Of a DNA stretch of 64,000 bases, positions 35,053 to 42,197 are shown in pieces. Source of the stretch: an uncultured Eubacteriales bacterium (lineage in GTDB: Bacteria > Bacillota > Clostridia > Oscillospirales > Oscillospiraceae); contig ONGR01000003.1 of the NCBI GenBank assembly GCA_900317425.1, positions 37,809 to 101,808 of the forward strand. The letters run 5' to 3'. How positions within the stretch are numbered: the stretch's first letter is position 1; the number at the start of each line of letters is the position of its first letter. The notes beneath the pieces were generated by a model, which searched no databases, had not been told where the DNA came from, and saw only the letters and a program-made list of their open reading frames with translations. A program made the translations under genes and the position numbers.

Positions 35053-36129
35053 ATGACAACAATTGACATCGTATCCGGCTTCCTGGGCGCAGGCAAGACC
35101 ACCCTCATCAAGAAGATGCTCTCCGAGGCCTATCAGGGTGAGAAGCTGGTGCTCATCGAGAACGAGTTCGGCGAGATCAGCATCGACGGCGGCTTCCTGA
35201 AGGATTCCGGCGTGCAGATCAGCGAGATGTCCTCCGGCTGCATCTGCTGCTCCCTGGTGGGCGATTTCGCCACCGCTCTGAAGGACGTGAAAAACCAGTT
35301 CCAGCCCGACCGCATCCTTATCGAGCCCTCCGGCGTGGGCAAGCTCAGTGACGTGATCGTGGCGGTGGAGGATACCGTCAAGGACGTGCCGGACATGAAG
35401 CTCAACAGCTTTGTCACCGTGGCCGACGCCGGCAAGGTGAAGGTCTATATGAAGAACTTCGGCGAGTTCTACAACAACCAGATCGAGTCCGCCGGCACCA
35501 TCATCCTCTCCCGCACCCAGAAGATCAGCCAGGAGAAGCTGGAGGCCGCCGTGGCCCTGCTCCGGGAGAAGAATCCCGACGCCGCCATCCTGACCACCCC
35601 CTGGGACCAGCTGGACGGCAAGACCATCCTCTCCGCCGTGGAGAAGATCTCCCTGGCCGACGAGATGCTGGCCAAGATGCGTGCCGAACACGAGGCCGAG
35701 GAGGCCGAGCACGAGCATCACCATCACGACCATGACGAGGAGCACGAGCATCACCACCACGATCACGACGAGGAGCATGAGCACCACCATCATCACCACG
35801 ACGGCGAGGAGTGCGACGATCCCCACTGCGCCTGCCACCATCACCATCATCACGCCGACGAGGTGTTCACCAGCTGGGGCGTGGAGACGGTGAAGCACTA
35901 TACCGAGAGCGACGTAAACGCCATCCTTGCCGCTCTGGACAGCGGCGACTACGGCGCCATCCTCCGGGCCAAGGGCATCGTGCCCGCCGAGGACGGCAAG
36001 TGGATCCACTACGACTACGTGCCCGCCGAGCACGAGGTGCGCTTCGGCCCGGCGGACTACACCGGCCGGATCTGCGTCATCGGCTCGGAGCTGAAAGAGG
36101 ACAAGCTGAAAGAGCTGTTCAGACTGTAA
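35053..36129 (+). CDS. CobW/COG0523 family GTP-binding protein with His-rich linker
   Basis: 358 residues; start at MTTIDIVSGF behind AGAAGG. G3E GTPase domain with P-loop GFLGAGKTT (residues 9-17), the metal-binding CICC motif at 63-66 and EPSGVGK near 91. Residues 213-267 form an extreme His/Asp/Glu-rich linker built on an EHEHHHHDHDEE repeat and ending with two extra Cys (PHCACHHHHHH). The C-terminal CobW domain (about 270-358) follows. Such proteins insert or ferry Zn, Co or Ni; which metal is not evident. 18 bases upstream of a second P-loop protein. Confidence 0.93.
   Translation: MTTIDIVSGFLGAGKTTLIKKMLSEAYQGEKLVLIENEFGEISIDGGFLKDSGVQISEMSSGCICCSLVGDFATALKDVKNQFQPDRILIEPSGVGKLSDVIVAVEDTVKDVPDMKLNSFVTVADAGKVKVYMKNFGEFYNNQIESAGTIILSRTQKISQEKLEAAVALLREKNPDAAILTTPWDQLDGKTILSAVEKISLADEMLAKMRAEHEAEEAEHEHHHHDHDEEHEHHHHDHDEEHEHHHHHHDGEECDDPHCACHHHHHHADEVFTSWGVETVKHYTESDVNAILAALDSGDYGAILRAKGIVPAEDGKWIHYDYVPAEHEVRFGPADYTGRICVIGSELKEDKLKELFRL
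35707..35808 (+). repeat. 33-bp tandem repeat encoding the His-rich linker
   Basis: Three copies of a 33-bp unit (35707-35739, 35740-35772, 35773-35808, the last with one extra codon) encode EHEHHHHDHDE. The copies differ mainly in synonymous CAC/CAT choice, which implies age and selection for the protein sequence rather than recent slippage. Confidence 0.85.
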
Positions 36130-36147
36130 GGAGAGAAGCGAGACCCC

Positions 36148-37077
36148 ATGGATATTCCTGTTTATCTGATTGCCGGATTTCTGGACGCCGGCAAGACCAA
36201 CTTCATCAACGGCATCCTCCAGGACGGCTTCGCCGCGGAGGACCGGACGCTGCTGATCTCCTGCGAGGAGGGCGAGGAGGAGTACGATCCCAAGGTTCTG
36301 GACAACGTGTTCACCTATAAGATCGACGACCCCGAGCAGATGACGCCCGACTTCTTCAAGAAGCTGGAGAAGCAGTATCGCCCCAAGCAGGTCATCATCG
36401 AGTACAACGGCATGTGGATGATCGAGCCCCTGTACCGCAGCGGCCTGCCCGCCAACTGGATCCTCTATCAGATCATGACCCTGGTGGACGCCAACACCTT
36501 TGAGATGTACGTCAAGAACATGGGCCAGCTGATGATGGAGAAGATCACCAACGCGGACATGCTGATCTTCAACCGCTGCAACGAGGAGCTGCGCGCCGCC
36601 CTGCGTGCCCGGAACCTCCGCATGGTGAACCGCCGGGCCGACATCTATCTGGAGAACGCCGACGGCACCAGCGAGGAGTACGTTACCGAGGACATGACCC
36701 CGTTTGATCTGTCCGACGGCAAGCTGGACGTGCCGGACGACGACTACGGCATCTGGTACGTAGACCTGATGGACCATCCCGACCGCTACGACGGCGTGGT
36801 CGTCACCTTCAAGGCCCTGATGTGCCACTCCAAGAAGTTTAAGGGCACCGACGTGCCCGGCCGCTTCGCCATGGTCTGCTGCGAGAACGACATGCAGTTC
36901 CTGGCATTGGTTGCCAAGGGCAAGGGCATGGAAAAGTTCAAGGACCGGGAGTGGGTGGAAATCACCGCCACCGTCAAAAAAGAGCAGTCTCCCGCCTATC
37001 AGGGGGAGGGCCCGGTGCTGTACGTCAGCAAGGTGGGCTACTGCCAGAAGCCCAAACAGGAAGTTGTGTCTTTCTGA
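36148..37077 (+). CDS. Degenerate CobW-type P-loop protein fused to a TIGR03943-like domain
   Basis: 309 residues. P-loop GFLDAGKTN (residues 10-18) resembles CobW, but the CxCC metal motif is replaced by ISCEEGEEEYD and no NKxD motif is evident (FNRCNEE near 141), so GTPase specificity is doubtful. The C-terminal part (about 215-305) carries FKALMCHSKKFKG and GRFAMVCCENDMQ, the signature of the TIGR03943/DUF1980 domain that normally follows permeases in metal-related operons. Cotranscribed with the His-rich CobW gene. Probable metal-homeostasis partner; task unknown. Confidence 0.8.
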   Translation: MDIPVYLIAGFLDAGKTNFINGILQDGFAAEDRTLLISCEEGEEEYDPKVLDNVFTYKIDDPEQMTPDFFKKLEKQYRPKQVIIEYNGMWMIEPLYRSGLPANWILYQIMTLVDANTFEMYVKNMGQLMMEKITNADMLIFNRCNEELRAALRARNLRMVNRRADIYLENADGTSEEYVTEDMTPFDLSDGKLDVPDDDYGIWYVDLMDHPDRYDGVVVTFKALMCHSKKFKGTDVPGRFAMVCCENDMQFLALVAKGKGMEKFKDREWVEITATVKKEQSPAYQGEGPVLYVSKVGYCQKPKQEVVSF

Positions 37078-37085
37078 AACGCGTG

Positions 37086-37119
37086 AAAAAAGAGAGCCAT
37101 GCAAATGGCTCTCTTTTTT
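37086..37119. terminator. Bidirectional terminator between CobW pair and feoA
   Basis: A perfect 15-bp stem (37086-37100 with 37105-37119) including A- and T-runs, 4-nt loop. The 3' edge touches the feoA stop codon. Confidence 0.93.
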
Positions 37120-37342
37120 ATTCGATCTCGATGTTCTGCGCGTCACTGCGGCGCAGAGCGATCACGGTGTCCAGCACCCCGTAGGCCACCGGATCGCCGA
37201 AGGGGCTCTCCTGCAGCGCGGTGACAAGAGCGCCGGGGATAAAGCCCAACTCCTGCATTCTGGTGCGCTTGACGCCGTTGAGAGATACTGCCGTGACGCG
37301 GGAGCTCTGCCCCACGCCCAGTTGCGCCAATGTTCTTGCCAT
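37118..37342 (-). CDS. feoA: FeoA domain protein
   Basis: 74-residue SH3-like protein: TLAQLGVGQSSRVTAVSLNGVKRTRMQELGFIPGALVTAL, covering residues 3-42, then a PVAYGVLDTVIALRRSDAQNIEI ending typical of FeoA. It assists the ferrous iron channel FeoB at the membrane's inner face. ATG at 37342 behind AAGGAGG; a longer frame starts too far upstream. Unusually, it is not next to feoB, which lies 6 kb away on the other strand. It follows cdd by 55 bp. Confidence 0.92.
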   Translation of the reverse strand: MARTLAQLGVGQSSRVTAVSLNGVKRTRMQELGFIPGALVTALQESPFGDPVAYGVLDTVIALRRSDAQNIEIE

Positions 37343-37397
37343 AGGGTGTGACCTCCTTCGCCGCTGGGTCATTCTATGCGGCGGAGGAGCCATGGGG

Positions 37398-37787
37398 TTA
37401 CAGCCAGCTCTGATCGAAGCCATACGGCAGCAGCTCCCGCAGGGCAAACTTCTTTGCCTCGCCCTTGCCATTGAGGCAGATCACCTCGATCTCCGGGGCG
37501 AACTCCATCATCACCTGGCGGCAGGTGCCGCAGGGGACGCAGTAGTCCTCGGACCGACCGGCGATGGCGATGCGGACAAAGTCCCGGTGCCCCTCGCTGA
37601 CGGCCTTGACGATGGCGGTGCGCTCGGCGCAGATGGTGGCGCCGTAGGCGGCGTTTTCAATGTTGCAGCCGGTGAACACGGTGCCGTCGCTGCACTCCAG
37701 GGCGGCGCCCACCGGAAAATGGGAGTAGGGGATATAGGCCATGTCCAGCATATCGATAGCCTTCTGGCACAGTTCCTTTTCGGTCAT
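37398..37787 (-). CDS. cdd: Cytidine deaminase
   Basis: 129-residue tetrameric-type zinc enzyme converting (deoxy)cytidine to (deoxy)uridine for pyrimidine salvage. Zinc and catalytic motifs: TICAERTA (CAE, near residue 50) and VPCGTCRQVM (PCxxC, near 85); substrate loop FPVGAALE. ATG at 37787 behind AAGGAGG. In Firmicutes cdd often sits between ybeY and era; here it has moved beside feoA. Fits functionally with the uridine phosphorylase and nucleoside importer elsewhere in the window. Confidence 0.95.
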   Translation of the reverse strand: MTEKELCQKAIDMLDMAYIPYSHFPVGAALECSDGTVFTGCNIENAAYGATICAERTAIVKAVSEGHRDFVRIAIAGRSEDYCVPCGTCRQVMMEFAPEIEVICLNGKGEAKKFALRELLPYGFDQSWL

Positions 37788-37815
37788 GGAAAGGTCCTCC
37801 TTCAAAAAGAGATGG

Positions 37816-37843
37816 AAAAAAGGGCGGCAAATGCCGCCCTTTT
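37816..37843 (-). terminator. Terminator of the ABC exporter operon, overlapping the cdd start region
   Basis: GCCGCCCTTTT (37833-37843) and AAAAGGGCGGC (37818-37828) form a perfect stem with 4-nt loop; on the minus strand it runs into TTTTTTCC. The cdd transcription start predicted from the adjacent promoter falls inside its 5' arm. Confidence 0.85.
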
Positions 37844-37872
37844 ATTGTAACGGGAACGGGTCGGTTCGTCAA
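37844..37872 (-). promoter_or_regulatory. Promoter of cdd
   Basis: Minus-strand TTGACG (37872-37867), 17-bp spacer, TACAAT (37849-37844). The start near 37837 would lie within the terminator stem, so cdd mRNA lacks the full hairpin. Confidence 0.8.
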
Positions 37873-37884
37873 GTGACGGGAAGC

Positions 37885-39774
37885 CTATCCCAGCTCCGCC
37901 TGGCCGGTATAGAGCTGATAGTAGCGGCCGTGCTGATCCAGCAGGTGGCGGTGGTCGCCCCGCTCGATGATCTGACCCTGCTCCAGCACCAGGATGGCCT
38001 GGGCATTGCGGACGGTGGAGAGGCGGTGGGCGATGACGAACACGGTGCGGCCCTCCATCAGGGAGTCCATGCCCTTCTCGATGAGCTTCTCGGTGCGGGT
38101 GTCGATGGAGGAGGTGGCCTCGTCCAGAATCAGCACCGGGGGATCGGACACCGCCGCCCGGGCGATGGCCAGCAGCTGCCGCTCACCCTGGCTCAACGAG
38201 CCGCCGTTGTCGGTGAGGACGGTGTCGTAGCCTTGGGACAGGTGGCGGATGAAGGTGTCGGCGTTGGCCAGACGGGCCGCGGCCCGGACCTCCTCATCCG
38301 TGGCGTCCAGCTTGCCGTAGCGGATGTTGTCGGCCACGGTGCCGGTGAAGAGGCGGGTCTCCTGGAGCACGATGCCCAGAGACCGGCGGAGGGATTCCTT
38401 GCGGATCTCCTTGACGTCGATGCCGTCGTAGGTGATGGTGCCGTGCTGCACGTCGTAGAACCGGTTGATCAGGTTGGTGATGGTGGTCTTGCCGGCGCCG
38501 GTGGAGCCCACAAAGGCGATCTTCTGGCCCGGCTCGGCCCACAGCGACACGTCGTGGAGCACCGTCTTGTCGTCGGTATAGCCGAAGTCCACGTTGTGGA
38601 ACCGCACGTCGCCCCGCAGCTCCACCAGGGTGCCGTCGGGCCGCTTCCAGGCCCAGTAGCCGGTGCGGCGATCGGTCTCGGTGAGGGTGTCTCCGTTCTT
38701 CTCCACCCGGACGATGACGGTATCGCCCTCGTCCACCTCGGGCTGTTCCTCCATGACGGCGAAGATACGTTCTGCGCCGGCCACGGCGGCCAGGATCACG
38801 TTGACCTGCTGGCTGATCTGGGCCACGGGCTGGGACACCTGGCGCACGTACACCAGATAGGCGCCCAGGGAGCCCACGTCCAGGAGACCCGCCAGCGCCA
38901 GGAGACCGGCAAAGCAGGAGGTGACGGCGTAGTTGATGCGGCTCAGGTTGGCCATGGCGGGCATCATGGCTCCGGCATAGGCCTGGGCCGTGGTGGCGGC
39001 GTCGCGGTAGGCCACGTTCAGCTCGCTGAAGTGGGCCACGGCCTTTTTCTCGTGGTTGAAGACCTTGATGACCTTCTGCCCCTCGATCATTTCCTCGATA
39101 TAGCCGTTGACGGCGCCGAGACTGCTCTGCTGGCGCTGGAAATTGGTGCGGCTCCTGCCGCCCACGAACTTCACCACGAAGCCCATCATCAGCAGGAAGA
39201 ACACGGTGACCAAGGTCAGCGCCCAGTTCAGCACGAACATCATGATGAGGGTGCCGATGAAGGTCAGAATGTTGGACAGGATGCTGGCCAGGGAGTTGTT
39301 GATGAGCTCGCTGACGGTGTCGATGTCGTTGGTAAAGCGGCTCATGAGATCGCCGGACTGGTGGCCGTCAAAGTACTTCAGGGGCAGGGTCTGCAGCTTG
39401 TTGAACAGGTCCTGCCGCATCGTGGCCACCGTCTGCTGGGAGATGTGGACCATGATGCGGGCATAGGCGTAGGAACAGGCGGCGCTGACCAGGAACATGC
39501 CGCCCATGAGGACCAGCGCCCTGAAAAGACCGGCAAAGTTGCCGGGGATGATATAGTCGTTGATGACGGGCTTGAGCATATAGCTGGCGGCGATGCTGCC
39601 CAGGGAGCTGAGCACTAGGCAGATCATGACGATCACCAGCTGGAATTTATACTTGCCCACATATTTGAGCAGCTTGGACACGGTGCCCTTCAGGTCCTGG
39701 GGACGCTGATAACCGTGGCCCTGGCGGCCGTGAGGCCCGCTCTTCGGACGGGAATTGCTGTTGTTCTCAGCCAT
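37885..39774 (-). CDS. ABC exporter half-transporter, MdlB/LmrD-like
   Basis: 629 residues: a basic, polar N-terminal tail of about 35 residues, six membrane spans (to about 340), then an NBD with Walker A GSTGAGKTT, signature LSQGERQLLAIARA and Walker B PVLILDEATSSID. A charged insertion (EEQPEVDEGDTVIVRVEKNG) precedes the NBD, as in other subunits of this subfamily. Its start overlaps the stop of the partner gene by eight bases, indicating a heterodimeric multidrug- or lipid-type exporter controlled by the upstream MarR regulator. Confidence 0.93.
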   Translation of the reverse strand: MAENNSNSRPKSGPHGRQGHGYQRPQDLKGTVSKLLKYVGKYKFQLVIVMICLVLSSLGSIAASYMLKPVINDYIIPGNFAGLFRALVLMGGMFLVSAACSYAYARIMVHISQQTVATMRQDLFNKLQTLPLKYFDGHQSGDLMSRFTNDIDTVSELINNSLASILSNILTFIGTLIMMFVLNWALTLVTVFFLLMMGFVVKFVGGRSRTNFQRQQSSLGAVNGYIEEMIEGQKVIKVFNHEKKAVAHFSELNVAYRDAATTAQAYAGAMMPAMANLSRINYAVTSCFAGLLALAGLLDVGSLGAYLVYVRQVSQPVAQISQQVNVILAAVAGAERIFAVMEEQPEVDEGDTVIVRVEKNGDTLTETDRRTGYWAWKRPDGTLVELRGDVRFHNVDFGYTDDKTVLHDVSLWAEPGQKIAFVGSTGAGKTTITNLINRFYDVQHGTITYDGIDVKEIRKESLRRSLGIVLQETRLFTGTVADNIRYGKLDATDEEVRAAARLANADTFIRHLSQGYDTVLTDNGGSLSQGERQLLAIARAAVSDPPVLILDEATSSIDTRTEKLIEKGMDSLMEGRTVFVIAHRLSTVRNAQAILVLEQGQIIERGDHRHLLDQHGRYYQLYTGQAELG

Positions 39775-41503
39775 CGATGCTCACCCCTTCCTGCTGGGAT
39801 TGGTAGACCTCGCGGTAGATCTGGTTTTGGGCCATCAGCTGGTCGTGGGTACCCGCGCCGGAGATCTTTCCGTCGTCCAGGACGATGATGAGATCGGCGC
39901 CCATGACGGAGGTGATGCGCTGGGCGATGATCAGCTTGGTGGTGCCGGGGAGGGTGGCGCGCAGTCCGGCGCGGATCTTCGCGTCGGTGGCGGTGTCCAC
40001 GGCGGAGGTGCTGTCGTCCAGGATCAGAATCTTCGGCTTGCGGAGGATGGCCCGGGCGATGCACAATCGCTGCTTCTGCCCGCCGGAGACGTTTGTGCCG
40101 CCCTGCTCGATGCGGGTGTCGTAGCCCTCCGGCATCTTGTCGATGAACTCGTCGGCGCAGGCGACGGCGCAGGCCTCACGCAGCTCTTCGTCGGTGGCGT
40201 CGGCCCGGCCCCAGCGGAGGTTTTCGGCGATGGTCCCCGAGAAGAGGGTGTTCTTCTGGAGCACCACGGCGCAGCCGTCCCGGAGGGCCTCCATGGTGTA
40301 TTCCCTCACGTCGTGACCGCCCACGGACACGCTGCCCGCCGTGGCCTCGTACAGCCGGGGGATCAGGCTCACCAGCGTGGTCTTGGCGCTGCCGGTGCCG
40401 CCCAGGATGCCCACCGTCATGCCGCTGCGGATGTCCAGACTGACGTCATCCAGGTTCCAGGCCTCGGCGGTGGGATGATACTTGAAGTAGACGTGATCGA
40501 AGCGGATGGAGCCGTCGGTCACCGCCAGCGCCGGGTCGGCCTGGGCGTCGGTAATCTCCGGCCGCTCATCCAGCACCTCGATGATGCGCTTGGCGCAGGC
40601 GATGGAACGGGTCAGCATCATCAGCACCATGGAGACCATCATCAGGCTCATGAGGATCTCGCTGGCGTAGGTGAAGAAGGCGATCAGCTTGCCGGAGAGC
40701 ATCATGCCGCTGTAGACGTAGTGACCGCCGATCCACATGACGGCCACGATGGTGCCGCCCATGATCAGCATGATGAAGGGCATGAAGGTGATGACGAAGC
40801 TGAAGGCCCGCATGGCGGTATCCCGCAGGCTCTCGTTGCGCTGGGCGTATTTCTCCCGCTCCCGGTCCTCCCGGACGAAGGACTTGACCACCCGGATGGC
40901 GTTCAGGTCCTCCTGGACCACCAGGTTCACGTCGTCGGTGCGCTGCTGCAGGGCGGTGAAGAAGGGCCCTACGTGGGTGACCACGATGGCCACGCCGATG
41001 AGCAGCAGGGGAATGGATACCAGGAACACCTGACTCAAGGGCAGGGAGATCCGCAGGGCCATCACCAGCGCCGTGATCAGCATCACCGGAGCCCGGACGA
41101 AGATGCGCATGCTCATCATCAGCGTCACCTGCATGGAGGCCACGTCGTTGGTGAGGCGGGTGATGAGGGAGGCGGTGGAGAAGTGCTCGATATTGGAGAA
41201 GCTGAACCGCTGCACATGCTCATATTCCGCCTGGCGCAGCTGGGCGCCGAAGCCCATGCCGGCTCTGGCGGCGAACAGGGCGGCGCCCACGCCGCCGGCC
41301 AGGGCGGCCAGCGCCAGCAGGATCATTTTCAGCCCAGTCAGCAGGATATAGCCGCGGTCGCCGGAGGCGATGCCGACGTCCACCACGTCACTCATGACCC
41401 GGGGCAGCATCAGCTCCAGCACGGCCTCCATAATGGAGCACAGAATGCCGCCCAGGATCCACAGGCGGTAGCCTTTGGTATAGGGCAGGAGCTTTTTGAT
41501 CAT
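39767..41503 (-). CDS. ABC exporter half-transporter, MdlA/LmrC-like
   Basis: 578 residues: six membrane spans followed by an NBD with Walker A GGTGSAKTT (Ala in place of the last Gly, a variant seen in this subfamily), signature NVSGGQKQRLCIARA and Walker B KILILDDSTSAVD. The Asp after Walker B instead of Glu marks this half as the likely degenerate ATP site, normal for heterodimeric exporters. ATG overlaps the MarR stop (ATGA). Confidence 0.93.
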   Translation of the reverse strand: MIKKLLPYTKGYRLWILGGILCSIMEAVLELMLPRVMSDVVDVGIASGDRGYILLTGLKMILLALAALAGGVGAALFAARAGMGFGAQLRQAEYEHVQRFSFSNIEHFSTASLITRLTNDVASMQVTLMMSMRIFVRAPVMLITALVMALRISLPLSQVFLVSIPLLLIGVAIVVTHVGPFFTALQQRTDDVNLVVQEDLNAIRVVKSFVREDREREKYAQRNESLRDTAMRAFSFVITFMPFIMLIMGGTIVAVMWIGGHYVYSGMMLSGKLIAFFTYASEILMSLMMVSMVLMMLTRSIACAKRIIEVLDERPEITDAQADPALAVTDGSIRFDHVYFKYHPTAEAWNLDDVSLDIRSGMTVGILGGTGSAKTTLVSLIPRLYEATAGSVSVGGHDVREYTMEALRDGCAVVLQKNTLFSGTIAENLRWGRADATDEELREACAVACADEFIDKMPEGYDTRIEQGGTNVSGGQKQRLCIARAILRKPKILILDDSTSAVDTATDAKIRAGLRATLPGTTKLIIAQRITSVMGADLIIVLDDGKISGAGTHDQLMAQNQIYREVYQSQQEGVSIDG

Positions 41504-41952
41504 TCCGCGTCCTCCTCTCTCAGATTGTGGGCTACCCGGAGGAGATAGCTCTTCAGCGTGTCCAGCTCTTCGGGGGTGAAGCCCCGCTCCATCCGGTCCT
41601 CCACCTCGTGGGCCACTCGGATCATGTCGTCATAGAAGTGGACGCCCTCCTCCGTCAGCGTCAGGATGCGGTAGCGTCCGTCCGTCTTGCTGGTGGTGCG
41701 CCGAAGAAGGCCCTTTTCCTCCAGCCGGTCCACGATGCCGTTCACCGTGGAGGGCTTGACCATGAGGAATTGCTCCAGCATCTTCTGGGTCACCTCACCG
41801 GTCTGCTTGTGGAGATAGATCAGGGTCCGGCTCTGCATGGGGGATACGTCATACTGCCGCAGCATCCGGCCCATCAGCTTCTGGGCCTGGTGATCGCAGT
41901 AGCCCATCAGCGGCCCGAAATGGGGCGGTACGCAGGGACAGGATCGGTCCAT
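41500..41952 (-). CDS. MarR family transcriptional regulator
   Basis: 150 residues with a Cys/Pro-rich N-terminus (MDRSCPCVPPHFGPLMGYCDHQ) and a winged helix: SRTLIYLHKQTGEVTQKMLEQFLMVKPSTVNGIVDRLEEKGLL and the wing TSKTDGRYRILTLTEEG. It heads the operon with two exporter genes and has a perfect palindrome over its own leader, so it probably represses the operon until a toxic ligand binds. The N-terminal Cys pair could also sense redox or metal. Confidence 0.9.
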   Translation of the reverse strand: MDRSCPCVPPHFGPLMGYCDHQAQKLMGRMLRQYDVSPMQSRTLIYLHKQTGEVTQKMLEQFLMVKPSTVNGIVDRLEEKGLLRRTTSKTDGRYRILTLTEEGVHFYDDMIRVAHEVEDRMERGFTPEELDTLKSYLLRVAHNLREEDAE

Positions 41953-41978
41953 CCGGACACCTCCTTTTCAAATAATTT

Positions 41979-41999
41979 GCACGCTAAAAGTTAGCGTGC
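41979..41999. promoter_or_regulatory. MarR-type operator
   Basis: Perfect palindrome GCACGCTAA-3 bp-TTAGCGTGC lying between the -10 element and the SD of the marR-like gene, an ideal position for autorepression. Confidence 0.85.
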
Positions 42000-42002
42000 T
42001 AA

Positions 42003-42031
42003 ATAATAACATGTTCCCGCCATACCGTCAA
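42003..42031 (-). promoter_or_regulatory. Promoter of the MarR-ABC exporter operon
   Basis: Minus-strand TTGACG (42031-42026), 17-bp spacer, TATTAT (42008-42003). Confidence 0.82.
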
Positions 42032-42084
42032 GAGGAAAAAACTGGATACGGTGTAAACAAATTGTGAATAGTTTGGCAAACTGA

Positions 42085-42113
42085 TTGACGGGCGCGGCGG
42101 GGCATAGTAAAAT
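42085..42113 (+). promoter_or_regulatory. Orphan promoter reading into a terminator
   Basis: TTGACG (42085-42090), 17-bp spacer, TAAAAT (42108-42113). No gene follows on this strand before the terminator at 42160-42194. Confidence 0.6.
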
Positions 42114-42119
42114 AAGACC

Positions 42120-42194
42120 GTAAGGAATGATGACCATTTATTCTACTCTCTCCTTTTGCAAAAAGCAGACGACTGATCCAGTCGTCTGCTTTTT
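42120..42194 (+). ncRNA. Candidate small RNA
   Basis: A transcript of about 75 nt is predicted from the orphan promoter to the end of the strong terminator. It could encode at most a 24-residue peptide beginning ATGATG at 42128, with an SD (AAGGA) too close to be convincing and a reading frame running into the terminator stem. No known RNA family is recognised. Confidence 0.4.
42160..42194. terminator. Bidirectional terminator at the end of the spore glycosidase gene
   Basis: AAAAAGCAGACGACTG (42160-42175) pairs perfectly with 42179-42194 around a 3-nt loop. Serves the minus-strand glycosidase gene and the plus-strand small RNA candidate. Confidence 0.92.
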
Positions 42195-42197
42195 GTG

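Noticed and set aside
35707-35870. CRISPR-like or minisatellite interpretation of the repeats
   Set aside because: Units are contiguous, in frame, and encode a functional His-rich linker; no spacers.
34993-37146. Antisense frame of about 717 codons over the CobW pair, with Met/Val/Leu-rich stretches
   Set aside because: The hydrophobic run is simply the reverse complement of the His codons in the CobW linker; no initiation signals.
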